From: JBGQBN01 sp041494805
GTDB taxonomy: Bacteria; Acidobacteriota; Terriglobia; Terriglobales; Acidobacteriaceae
Direction of reading: 5' to 3'
Length of the DNA stretch: 30,639 bases
NCBI GenBank assembly: GCA_041494805.1
Contig: JBGQBN010000053.1
Location: 1 to 30,639 of the forward strand
A model generated the notes under the pieces. That model did no database searches, was not told where the DNA came from, and saw only the letters and a program-made list of their open reading frames with translations. Shown here piece after piece: positions 1 through 7,436 of the stretch (position 1 is its first letter; each line of letters begins with the position of its first letter). A program made the translations under genes and the position numbers.

Positions 1-705
1 AACCTGCGGTTGGTGGTGTCGATCGCGAAGAAGTACACGAACCGCGGCCTGCAGTTTCTCGATCTGATCCAAGAGGGAAACATCGGCTTGATGAAAGCCG
101 TCGACAAGTTCGAGTACCGCCGTGGGTATAAGTTTTCAACTTATGCCACGTGGTGGATTCGGCAGGCAATTACTCGTGCAATTGCTGATCAGGCGCGCAC
201 GATTCGCATCCCGGTCCACATGATCGAGACGATCAACAAGCTGATCCGCACTTCACGGCAGCTGGTGCAGGAACTGGGACGCGAGCCTACCTCGGAAGAA
301 ATCGCCAAGCGCATGGACATTCCGGTGGCGAAAGTGCGCAAGGTGCTCAAGATCGCGCAGGAACCGATCTCCCTGGAAACGCCGATTGGCGAAGAGGAAG
401 ATTCGCATCTGGGCGACTTCATCGAGGACCGTGCCGTGGTCTCGCCTGCGGAGGCGGTGATCAACGTCAACTTGAAGGATCAGACTTCACAGGTGCTGCG
501 CACGTTGACTCCGCGCGAGGAGAAAGTCATCAAGATGCGCTTTGGGCTGGAGGATGGCTCGGAACACACGCTCGAGGAAGTGGGCCAGTCGTTCGCCGTG
601 ACTCGTGAGCGCATCCGGCAAATCGAGGCCAAGGCACTGCGCAAACTGCGTCATCCATCACGCTCACGGAAATTGCGGGCGTTTATGGATGGCGTGCGGG
701 ACTGA
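1..705 (+). CDS. rpoD: RNA polymerase primary sigma factor RpoD, C-terminal part (5' truncated by window edge)
   Basis: Principal sigma-70 factor that directs core RNA polymerase to housekeeping promoters. The reading frame is open from base 1, so the gene starts before the window and only the last 234 residues are seen. Region 2 is complete from its core-binding part (NLRLVVSIAKKY, DLIQEGNIGLMKAV) to the -10 recognition helix (FEYRRGYKFSTYATWWIRQA). Region 3 follows (RIPVHMIETINKL, then LGREPTSEEIAKRM). Region 4 has the TPREEKVIKMRFGL segment and the -35 binding helix VTRERIRQIEAKALRKLRHP. The ending SRKLRAFMDG is typical of RpoD rather than RpoS or RpoH. It is convergent with the bactofilin gene and separated from it by a hairpin terminator. 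Family identity is very secure; the N-terminal region 1.1 cannot be assessed. Confidence 0.96.
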   Translation, partial: NLRLVVSIAKKYTNRGLQFLDLIQEGNIGLMKAVDKFEYRRGYKFSTYATWWIRQAITRAIADQARTIRIPVHMIETINKLIRTSRQLVQELGREPTSEEIAKRMDIPVAKVRKVLKIAQEPISLETPIGEEEDSHLGDFIEDRAVVSPAEAVINVNLKDQTSQVLRTLTPREEKVIKMRFGLEDGSEHTLEEVGQSFAVTRERIRQIEAKALRKLRHPSRSRKLRAFMDGVRD

Positions 706-733
706 GCATTTCCGAATTTACGGTAGAAACACA

Positions 734-773
734 AACGGCGGACACTCTCATACTCATGAGAGCATCCGCCGTT
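734..773. terminator. Bidirectional hairpin terminator between rpoD and bactofilin gene
   Basis: Inverted repeat read directly: AACGGCGGA (734-742) pairs with TCCGCCGTT (765-773), then a CA/CA internal loop, then CTCTCAT (745-751) pairs with ATGAGAG (756-762) around a 4-nt loop. Short T-rich runs follow on both sides, and it sits between convergent stop codons at 705 and 790, so it probably ends transcription from both directions. Confidence 0.8.
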
Positions 774-789
774 GATTTCTCCAAAAACT

Positions 790-1311
790 CTAGGCCCGTG
801 CCGCGGCGGCTTCGGCCGTCGCCGTGGTTGCTCGGGCTTCCTCGCCGTTGGGTTTCTGGCCGGCTTTGCGGATATCGATCCCGCCCTTGAAATAGGCGCC
901 GTCTTCGATCGAGATGCGTGCCGCTACCACGTCCCCGGTAAGCGAGCCGTCGCTGCGGATATCCACCCGGTCGCTGGCGGTCAGGTTGCCACGCACCTTG
1001 CCCAGGACCACGATTTCTCGCGCGTTAATGTTAGCCGAGACTACGCCATTGCGGCCAACCGTTACCCGGTTACCTGCCAGGTTGATGGAACCTTCCACCC
1101 GCCCGTCAATATAGAGCGATTCAGAACCGGTCACCTCGCCCTTGATCACCAGCGATTTGCCGATGGTCGCCTGGTCCGCCGTGGTGGTGGTGGTTGCGGG
1201 ACGAGGCGCGGCCGATTCGCTCATGGCCGAGGAGACGGGCACCGGTATGGAGGAACGCTCCGGCTCACCTGGCCGGGATGGGGTCGTAGGCTGATTTGTG
1301 GGCTTCCACAT
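790..1311 (-). CDS. Bactofilin (polymer-forming cytoskeletal protein)
   Basis: A 173-residue bactofilin (old name DUF583). Bactofilins self-assemble without nucleotide into filaments lying under the membrane and are used for cell shape, stalks or polar scaffolding. Residues 1-45 are a Pro/Ser/Thr/Ala-rich disordered tail. Residues about 47-150 form the right-handed beta-helix core with regular hydrophobic/glycine periodicity (GKSLVIKGEVTGSESLYIDG, then GRVEGSINL, VTVGRNGVVSANI, DVVAARISIEDGAYFKGGID). The C-terminal 20 residues are Ala/Glu-rich and likely disordered. Upstream on its strand an AAAGGA sits about 11 nt before the ATG, a loose ribosome site. No peptidase M23 partner, which often accompanies bactofilins, is seen next to it. 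Family assignment is firm; the cellular role here is unknown. Confidence 0.93.
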   Translation of the reverse strand: MWKPTNQPTTPSRPGEPERSSIPVPVSSAMSESAAPRPATTTTTADQATIGKSLVIKGEVTGSESLYIDGRVEGSINLAGNRVTVGRNGVVSANINAREIVVLGKVRGNLTASDRVDIRSDGSLTGDVVAARISIEDGAYFKGGIDIRKAGQKPNGEEARATTATAEAAAARA

Positions 1312-1669
1312 GTCGCAAAAAGTCCTTTCCTCAATGGATTCGGCGTCAAGGCCGCACTTCGGTGACCAAATGGCATTTTACTCCGCGAATCAGGATATGT
1401 GCTGTGGAAATTCTCTTTTTCGTTGAGGCTGTAGGAGATGAGCGGGGCCGGTTGAGTGGGTTGCCCGCCACTTCACGTACCCCGACCTCAAGAACCTTTC
1501 CCTACAACGTAAATTTCCCCTGTGACCGGGCATTTCTTATACCAGCGATTGGCTTCCTGGCGTTACTAAAGTGATGCGGGCTGAGAATCACGGAAGCCCC
1601 AACCACGTTAGTTTCCTTTAATCTTGGAGTATCCGGCGGAAAGACCTCGTTCTCAGGGGAGGAGAGCGC
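1312..1669. other. Divergent intergenic region upstream of bactofilin and secreted-protein genes
   Basis: 358 bp without a convincing gene. It must hold the promoters of two divergent genes, but I see no clean -35/-10 pair. The 3' part holds a nested hairpin (1551-1598) and a strong ribosome site GGGAGGAG at about 1657-1664, 5 nt before the ATG at 1670. Open frames crossing it are shadows without coding character. Confidence 0.5.
1551..1598 (+). promoter_or_regulatory. Nested hairpin in the 5' leader of the 1670 gene
   Basis: GGCTTCC (1551-1557) pairs with GGAAGCC (1592-1598), and GTGAT (1571-1575) pairs with ATCAC (1587-1591). The two 3' arms are contiguous, so the stems could stack with a 13-nt one-sided bulge and an 11-nt apical loop. 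It lies about 70 nt upstream of the start codon. It could be a leader RNA structure or a DNA operator. It matches no riboswitch consensus that I recognise. Confidence 0.35.
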
Positions 1670-3550
1670 ATGAATCTTCGGCGTCGCTGTATCTTCCTCT
1701 TGCTGACTCTTGTGCTCTGCCTTGGTTTGACGGGGCAGTCGCAGAGCCCGTCCAAGCAGCAACATGTCGGCCGCGTCCTCGATTGGAGCTACCACCACGT
1801 GGTGGTCAGTGGCGGCCTTACTTCCAGCAACCTGAAGGCCGCCAAGTCGGAGCCCCGAATCCTTTTTCACCTGGCTGAGCGAAACCTGGTCCGCCCGGGA
1901 AGTGGCAACACGCCTTTCCGACTGGTTGAGCGCGAACCGGAGGACGAAATCCCAATGTTGCCTGGGTTCCGCACCAAGATCATTGATGGCACCGACATCC
2001 GGCAGATGAAAAGGCGGAACCTGAACGTTGATTGGAGCCTTCCCCTGGGCGCCGGCATCGTGGCGGTAAACATGTTTCCCGCCAAGTACAGTTTCGATAT
2101 CAATGCCAATCCCGACTGCACCAATGACTACGTGGTGTTTCCCTTGAACGTCGCTGGCGTCACCGGCGGGCAGGCCAATCTGGTCGGCGTCAACAATTTG
2201 TACAGCGGCAATCCCGTCGGACTCTGCGGCGCCAATCCCACTGTCAGGTGGGCGTACAACGGAAGCACGGCCGCAGGTTTGGTCCGCACCTCCCCGGTGC
2301 TTTCTCTGAACGGCACGAAAATCGCCTATGTGGAAAGCGCCGCCACATCGGCCGTCTTCCACGTGCTTACCTGGAGGGCTGGGCAGGGCACCTCGGCCAC
2401 CAACGCCGCAGCCCCGACGCTTCCCCCGGCTTGCACGGCTGCCACTTCGTGTCTGAAATCGGTGGCCTACTCTGCGGCTGTCGGCAACACGCTGACCCCC
2501 CCGTGGGTGGACTACCAGACCGACAAGGCTTTTGTCGCCAGCGACGATGGCAAGATTTACCGCATTAGTTGCGTCTTCGCCTGCGCTCTCAACGCTCAAC
2601 CCACGGTGGACTGGACCTTCACTCTGCCCGTCGCCGGTACGGGCGGCGCGACACCGAGGCCCAATGGCCCAGTTTATGATTTCCCCAGCGGCCGTCTTTT
2701 CGTAGGCGATCAACTCGGAGAGCTCTGGGTCATCAATGCTGGGGGACCCGTACCCACGCTGGCGGCGGGCCCGGTGATGATCGGCGGGGGCGGCTGCACC
2801 ACGACCAATCCGCCTGGCCGCACTGGAACTCCCGCCCCCTGCACTGCCAGCGGAGGCTCCTTTGGGATTCCCGATTCCATCATCCTGGACAGCTCCGGCG
2901 CCAGCGATAGGATCTTTGCCTTCTCCGGCAACGACGGAACCGCCGGTGCCAGCGCTGTCGTAGCACAGCTGAACGGTGGTCTCACGGGGCTGGTACGGGT
3001 TCACGTCGGTCTCGGCAGCGTGGCCAACAACGCCACCAACGTGGACCTTCACACCGGCACTTTCGATAACAATTACTTCGGCCCCACCCCCAGCACGGGC
3101 GAGCTCTTCCTGTGCGGCACGGCCGCCGGCAACACTCAACCCACCCACTACTGGATTGGATTCACTGCGTACCCCGTTATGAATGCGGCTCCCACCGGGT
3201 CCCTGCTGCGCACCGCTGTTACGGGGCTCCCCTGTGCCCCTTACACCGAGATTTTCAATCCCAACATCAATTTGGGCGGTAATCCGACTCATCACGATCT
3301 GCTCATCAGCGGGCTGGTCGGCGCGGGTGGCAATGGTTGGATCATCACCAACGACATCAGCACAGGTTCTATTCCTGCCGGCCTGAATACGGTGAACTAC
3401 CCGGGTGGAATCAGTGGCACGATCATCGACAACGTCAGTATTCAGGCGCAGGCCTCCAGCGTGTACTTCAGCACCCAGGGCGTGGTAAACGTGGGCACCT
3501 GCGTCAACGCTCGCTGTGCGATCAAGCTGACCCAGCGCAATCTGCAATAG
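1670..3550 (+). CDS. Secreted propeller-like protein of unknown function
   Basis: A 626-residue exported protein. Residues 1 to about 23 are a clear Sec signal peptide (MNLRRR, then a Leu-rich core IFLLLTLVLCLGL) ending near TGQSQ. The mature part is rich in Gly, Ala, Asn, Thr and Pro with repeated short strands of WD/PQQ-propeller style, for example SLNGTKIAYVES (about 215-226), DYQTDKAFVASDDGKIYRI (about 284-302) and SGRLFVGDQLGELWVINAG (about 341-359). Several Cys pairs, as in CTAATSC and CVFAC, suggest disulfides outside the cytoplasm. The start is supported by GGAGGAG 5 nt upstream. There is no PEP-CTERM, lipobox or transmembrane anchor, so it is probably periplasmic or released. I do not recognise a specific family and infer only a beta-propeller-like fold. 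It appears monocistronic, with 96-136 nt to the DinB gene depending on that gene's start. Confidence 0.8.
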   Translation: MNLRRRCIFLLLTLVLCLGLTGQSQSPSKQQHVGRVLDWSYHHVVVSGGLTSSNLKAAKSEPRILFHLAERNLVRPGSGNTPFRLVEREPEDEIPMLPGFRTKIIDGTDIRQMKRRNLNVDWSLPLGAGIVAVNMFPAKYSFDINANPDCTNDYVVFPLNVAGVTGGQANLVGVNNLYSGNPVGLCGANPTVRWAYNGSTAAGLVRTSPVLSLNGTKIAYVESAATSAVFHVLTWRAGQGTSATNAAAPTLPPACTAATSCLKSVAYSAAVGNTLTPPWVDYQTDKAFVASDDGKIYRISCVFACALNAQPTVDWTFTLPVAGTGGATPRPNGPVYDFPSGRLFVGDQLGELWVINAGGPVPTLAAGPVMIGGGGCTTTNPPGRTGTPAPCTASGGSFGIPDSIILDSSGASDRIFAFSGNDGTAGASAVVAQLNGGLTGLVRVHVGLGSVANNATNVDLHTGTFDNNYFGPTPSTGELFLCGTAAGNTQPTHYWIGFTAYPVMNAAPTGSLLRTAVTGLPCAPYTEIFNPNINLGGNPTHHDLLISGLVGAGGNGWIITNDISTGSIPAGLNTVNYPGGISGTIIDNVSIQAQASSVYFSTQGVVNVGTCVNARCAIKLTQRNLQ

Positions 3551-3686
3551 CGGCCTCTGCATCGGCACGAACCACGTAACGACAGCCTTCCCTGCTGGTC
3601 CGTTCGGCAAACCTGCCTGCCTCTCCATCCGTGGCGAAAACTCGAGTATGCTGGTATGGAACGCTGGCCGCCCTGAGAATCTGCCT

Positions 3687-4241
3687 ATGAAAGCAATCCC
3701 AATGGTCATCCGCAAGCCAGAATCCGTGGAGTATGTTCCTTACTACGACCGGTACATTTCGCTCGTCCCCGGGAACGACATCCTGACCACCCTTGCACAG
3801 CAACTGCCAGAAACTGTGGGTCTTTTTTCTGCACGCAACGAACGGGAGGGAGAATTCCGCTACGCGCCGGGAAAATGGAGCGCCAAGGAAGTCCTGGGTC
3901 ACCTGATCGACAGCGAGCGAATCTTTGCCTACCGCGCGCTCCGCATCTCCCGTAGCGACCTGACTCCAATCGAAGGCTTCGAGCAAGATGATTACGTTCG
4001 CAATGGTCCATTTGGCCATTGCCGTCTCTCGGACCTGGTCGAGGAGTTTACCCACGTCCGCAAGGCAACTTTATGGTTGTTCCGTAATCTCGACGAAGCG
4101 GCATGGATGCGTCGGGGCGTGGCCAACCAGAACGAAATCAGCGTTCGAGCGCTGGCGTACATCATCGCCGGCCACGAACTGCACCACCGGAAAATCCTTC
4201 AGGAAAAATACTTTGCAACGGCGCAAGCGCCTGTGGCGTAG
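3687..4241 (+). CDS. DinB superfamily protein (putative metal-dependent)
   Basis: A 184-residue four-helix-bundle protein of the DinB/YfiT superfamily. Some members are metal-dependent thiol S-transferases; most have no known substrate. Putative metal-binding histidines lie in KEVLGHLIDSERIF and in the C-terminal AGHELHHRKIL, the usual pattern of one His early and an HxxxH-like cluster late. The N-terminal sequence (RKPESVEYVPYYDRYISLVP) matches the common short DinB lineage start. ATGs lie at 3648, 3687 and 3702; 3687 has a weak GAGAA upstream and leaves no unusual extension, so it is preferred. The rnr start lies 20 nt downstream, so the two are probably co-transcribed. A second DinB-superfamily gene of a different subfamily lies at 13047. 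Reaction unknown. Confidence 0.85.
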   Translation: MKAIPMVIRKPESVEYVPYYDRYISLVPGNDILTTLAQQLPETVGLFSARNEREGEFRYAPGKWSAKEVLGHLIDSERIFAYRALRISRSDLTPIEGFEQDDYVRNGPFGHCRLSDLVEEFTHVRKATLWLFRNLDEAAWMRRGVANQNEISVRALAYIIAGHELHHRKILQEKYFATAQAPVA

Positions 4242-4261
4242 AAGACCCTGAAGCCCCCCAT

Positions 4262-6814
4262 ATGCTTTCCGACTCCGCCATCCTGAAGAAGATTGAACAC
4301 CAGCCCAAACGCACCGCGGGCTTCAAACAACTGGTGCGCGAAATGGGACTGCATGGCGATGCGCGCCGTGAACTTTCGGAGCGTCTCGAACGGCTGGTGG
4401 CCAGCGGCCAACTTCTGCGGGTGGATTCAGACCGCTACGCCATGCCGCAGGCCGCGGCGGGCAAGAATATGGTGGTCGGACGATTGAGCATGCACCGCGA
4501 CGGCTTTGGCTTCGTTATTCCGGATTCCAGTTCTCTCGACGAACGTTTGAAGGCGCGGCTGGCGGGGGACATTTTCATTCCGCCTCCAGCGGTGGGATCG
4601 GCGATGCACGGGGACCGCGTGCTGGTCGAGATCAGCACTATCCGTCCGGACGGGCGCGCTGAGGGACACATCGTGCGCCCGGTCAGCCGCGCCCACGCCA
4701 CCGTGGTCGGGACCTTTCACCACGGTCCTCGCCACAACTACGTCACGCCCATGGACGGAAGAATCTCGCAAGAGATCCTGATTCCGCCAGGAATGGAGCG
4801 TCCGGGGAAGACAGCCACTGAGGACATAGAGGAAGGAAAAACGCGCAAGAACAAGAAGAGCGTGCATCGCGTTTTGGGCGAGGAAGCCATGCGACGCGCC
4901 GCGTGGGACAACATGGAAAATGTTGTGGTTGACGTCGAAATCACCGACTGGCCCACCGCGACCCAAAACCCCCGTGGGCGGGTGGTCGAGATCCTTGGCT
5001 ACGAAGAGGATTTTGGTGTGGACGTCGAGATCATGATCCGCAAGTTTCACTTACCGCATCGCTTTCCGCCCGAGGTGCTGGAGGAAGCGCAAGACGCGGA
5101 GCCGGTGATCCCGGCGCGTGAAGCACATCAGCGTCGTGACTTCCGCGCTTTGCCGGTTGTCACTATCGACGGCGAGACTGCGCGCGATTTCGACGATGCG
5201 GTTACCGTGCGTCGTCTCGAGAATGGCAACTTCGAGCTGCAAGTGCACATTGCCGATGTGGCCCACTACGTCACGCCCGCTTCGTCGCTGGATCAGGAAG
5301 CTCGCCTGCGCGGCACCAGTGTGTACTTTCCGGATCGCGCAGTACCCATGCTGCCGCTCGAACTCTCAACTGATATTTGCAGCCTGCGTCCGCATCTGGA
5401 CCGGCTGGTGATGTCATGCGTGATGGAGATTGACCACCAGGGAGAGATCCTCGGCTATGAATTGTGCGAGGGAATCATCCGTTCTGCTGAGCGCATGACT
5501 TACACCGATGTGAATGCGGTGCTGGAAGGGGACGCGGGCAGGCGCCACCGATATGCGCACCTGGTGGGCACCTTCGAAATGATGCGCGACCTCGCCCTGA
5601 TCCTGAACCACAAGCGCGAGCGCCGCGGGTCGATCGACTTTGATCTGCCGGAACCGGTCATCGAGTTCGATGAGTTGGGCTTGATGAAGAGCATTACCCG
5701 TTCCGAGCGTAATATCGCCCACCGCCTCATCGAAGAGTTCATGCTCTCCGCCAACGAGTGCGTAGCCGGGTACCTGGAAAGCAAGCGCACCGCTGCGCTC
5801 TATAGGATTCACGAAAAGCCCGACGCCAAGCGGGTGTATGACTTCGAGGTGATTGCCGCGACCTTTGGCTACTCGCTGGGCGTGGGCGCGCTGCCCATTC
5901 AGCGTATCCAGTTCAAGACCGACCGTCGCGCCAGCTATGGCACGGGAAAACGCGCGCGGGAGATTGAGATTCCGAAAGAAGTTCACATTACACCGCGCAT
6001 GTATCAGAAGCTCACCGAGAAAATCGCCGGCAAGCCGGAAGAACGCATTGTTTCGTACCTGATGCTGCGTTCGTTGAAGCAGGCGCGCTACTCGGAGGAG
6101 AACCTGGGCCACTTTGCGCTGGCGGCGACAACCTATACCCATTTCACCTCGCCGATTCGCCGTTATCCCGACCTGATCGTGCACCGGATTTTGAAGGAAG
6201 TCTTGCGCGACTCGCCGGAACGCTGGGATGGAGACATTCCAGTTGGCTGCTTCCCTGGTCCGGCAGAAGAGCGGGCGGGGCGCCCGCGCCACACGGACAC
6301 GCCCTCGCCCTGGTCCAAACGCCGCGACCACGCCGGGCATCGCGAAGCGTTGGAACCGCTCGGAGGCCCCATTGCTCTGGAGGAGCTGCACGACATCGCC
6401 GATGAATCCAGCCAGGCCGAGCGCCGCGCTGACGATGCCGAACGCGGGTTGATGGAATGGAAAAAAGTAAAGTTCATGCAAGATCGGGTGGGCGAAGACT
6501 TTGATGGCCTGATCATCAGCGTCACCAAGTTTGGATTCTTTGTGGAGCTGACCGACCTTTTTGTCGAAGGCCTGGTGCCGCTCGCCACCCTGGCCGACGA
6601 CCGCTACACGTATCACGAAAACACCCGCGAGATCATTGGACAGCGTAGCCGCAAGATCTACCATTTGGGACAAAGGGTGCGTGTCCTGGTGGACCGTATT
6701 GACCCGGTGGAGAAAAAGATCCAGTTTGCGGTGTTCGAAGATAAGCCGCCCGTCGCCCTCAAGAAATCCCGGCGAGAGAAGCACAAACAAATGAATGCAA
6801 AACAAGTTAACTGA
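4262..6814 (+). CDS. rnr: Ribonuclease R (3'-5' exoribonuclease, RNB family)
   Basis: Processive, hydrolytic 3'-5' exoribonuclease that degrades structured RNA, mRNA and defective rRNA. The ATG at 4262 gives 850 residues; the open frame continues upstream but only overlaps the DinB gene. Domains in order: N-terminal winged helix (about 1-65), cold-shock RNA-binding domains (about 70-270, GRLSMHRDGFGFVIP), catalytic RNB domain (about 285-730) with metal-binding aspartates in TIDGETARDFDDAV (D303, D309, D311, D312), the conserved HFTSPIRRYPDLIVHR segment, and a C-terminal S1 domain (about 740-825, FDGLIISVTKFGFFVEL) with a short basic tail. Unusual: between HRILKEVL and EELHDIADESSQAERRADDAE there are about 55 extra residues (roughly 648-703), low in complexity and carrying a GC-rich palindrome at 6271-6294. 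The catalytic residues are intact, so the enzyme is probably active. Confidence 0.95.
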   Translation: MLSDSAILKKIEHQPKRTAGFKQLVREMGLHGDARRELSERLERLVASGQLLRVDSDRYAMPQAAAGKNMVVGRLSMHRDGFGFVIPDSSSLDERLKARLAGDIFIPPPAVGSAMHGDRVLVEISTIRPDGRAEGHIVRPVSRAHATVVGTFHHGPRHNYVTPMDGRISQEILIPPGMERPGKTATEDIEEGKTRKNKKSVHRVLGEEAMRRAAWDNMENVVVDVEITDWPTATQNPRGRVVEILGYEEDFGVDVEIMIRKFHLPHRFPPEVLEEAQDAEPVIPAREAHQRRDFRALPVVTIDGETARDFDDAVTVRRLENGNFELQVHIADVAHYVTPASSLDQEARLRGTSVYFPDRAVPMLPLELSTDICSLRPHLDRLVMSCVMEIDHQGEILGYELCEGIIRSAERMTYTDVNAVLEGDAGRRHRYAHLVGTFEMMRDLALILNHKRERRGSIDFDLPEPVIEFDELGLMKSITRSERNIAHRLIEEFMLSANECVAGYLESKRTAALYRIHEKPDAKRVYDFEVIAATFGYSLGVGALPIQRIQFKTDRRASYGTGKRAREIEIPKEVHITPRMYQKLTEKIAGKPEERIVSYLMLRSLKQARYSEENLGHFALAATTYTHFTSPIRRYPDLIVHRILKEVLRDSPERWDGDIPVGCFPGPAEERAGRPRHTDTPSPWSKRRDHAGHREALEPLGGPIALEELHDIADESSQAERRADDAERGLMEWKKVKFMQDRVGEDFDGLIISVTKFGFFVELTDLFVEGLVPLATLADDRYTYHENTREIIGQRSRKIYHLGQRVRVLVDRIDPVEKKIQFAVFEDKPPVALKKSRREKHKQMNAKQVN
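6271..6294 (+). repeat. In-frame GC-rich palindromic element inside rnr
   Basis: Arms GCGGGCG and CGCCCGC around a short centre, followed by GCCACAC. It is read in frame as AGRPRHT within the extra segment of RNase R. The same core and tail occur three times in the hyuB-like gene (11353, 11825, 11863), so this is a dispersed family and not chance GC richness. Confidence 0.8.
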
Positions 6815-7180
6815 TGGATAATGTCCAGTGACGAGCCTGGGACCCGAAAAGCAATCCTGATCATGCTCCAGGATGCCCCTAGAACGCCTACAATGCCCCT
6901 AGGATCGATCTTTATGGTCGAGGTGGCCCCAAAGCGCGTCCGTGAAGTCAAAACGCCTCTAGGGGGGCGTGCGGTGCAAGAATGGATTAATATCTTAAAG
7001 TAATATTAGAACAAGGGCCTCGCGTGCAAGTAGGCCGCGGCAAAGGGCTTCGCCACGGTACGGACCAAATTATTGCTGTGGGGCACCGACTCATCCGGGC
7101 GAAACCTCGAAAGCTGGTGTAAAATTCTTGAGTCAACCCTACCGCTGCCACCATCATGGGTGCGGCGGTTTTCTACCCGT
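6815..7180. other. Intergenic region between rnr and tRNA-Pro; possible noncoding RNA
   Basis: 366 bp. A 60-codon frame (6821-7003) starts 6 nt after rnr but has no recognisable domain or good ribosome site. Structure seen: TGCCCCTAG twice near 6880-6905, an AT-rich inverted repeat with TAATAT and ATATTA arms (6988-7008), GGCCT/AGGCC (about 7016-7035), GACTCA (7088-7093) paired with TGAGTC (7129-7134), a possible -10 TAAAAT at 7120-7125 and a terminator-like hairpin at 7141-7174. It is not an RNA family I can name. Confidence 0.4.
7141..7174 (+). terminator. Terminator-like hairpin just upstream of tRNA-Pro
   Basis: ACCGCTG then CACC (with one bulged C) pairs with GGTG then CGGCGGT around a 6-nt loop, followed by TTTTCT. 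It is an 11-bp GC-rich stem ahead of a T run, oriented to end plus-strand transcription only 7 nt before the tRNA begins. It could instead be a processing structure of the tRNA precursor. Confidence 0.55.
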
Positions 7181-7257
7181 CGGGACGTGGCTCAGCCTGG
7201 TAGAGCACTCGCTTGGGGTGCGAGGGGTCGGCAGTTCAAATCTGCCCGTCCCGACCA
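7181..7257 (+). tRNA. tRNA-Pro (anticodon GGG), CCA encoded
   Basis: A full cloverleaf can be drawn. The acceptor stem is CGGGACG (7181-7187) with CGTCCCG (7247-7253), then A and an encoded CCA (7255-7257). The D arm is GCTC...GAGC. The anticodon stem CTCGC/GCGAG encloses loop TTGGGGT with anticodon GGG at 7215-7217. The T arm is GGCAG-TTCAAAT-CTGCC. It decodes CCC and CCU proline codons. Confidence 0.97.
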
Positions 7258-7436
7258 TTTGCTTCCAAAGGCTTTACCGTCATCGGAGCCTAAGGCGAGT
7301 GCGCTGCTTACACAAGGCTTCGTCGACGGGAAGTTGCACAGGGCACACTCTCCTTCTGGCTCAAAATCTCGCGCGTTGACTTGCCTCGGAGTGAGCCCTA
7401 AGATGAGCGCACCTGCGGCCTTCTCGAAGATCAATC

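Noticed and set aside
1551..1640. Thiamine pyrophosphate riboswitch, because GCTGAGA is present
   Set aside because: The other conserved parts of the TPP aptamer (the ACCTGA and GGATAATGCC-type segments) are absent downstream.
1500..1669. Cyclic-di-GMP riboswitch in the same leader
   Set aside because: The characteristic GCACAGGGCAAACC and GACGCAAAGC segments are not present.
1502..3715. Long open frame of 737 codons on the minus strand opposite the secreted-protein gene
   Set aside because: It lies antisense to a gene with signal peptide, ribosome site and fold-like pattern. Its translation is rich in Gly, Ala, Arg and Val with no domain, typical of high-GC antisense frames.
5414..6805. 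463-codon minus-strand frame opposite rnr
   Set aside because: Shadow of the RNase R gene; no ribosome site, no recognisable domain, and the plus-strand motifs are all intact.
6821..7003. 60-codon frame after rnr
   Set aside because: Starts 6 nt after rnr, but has only a weak ribosome site and no family or periodic coding pattern. It could be real but is not supported.
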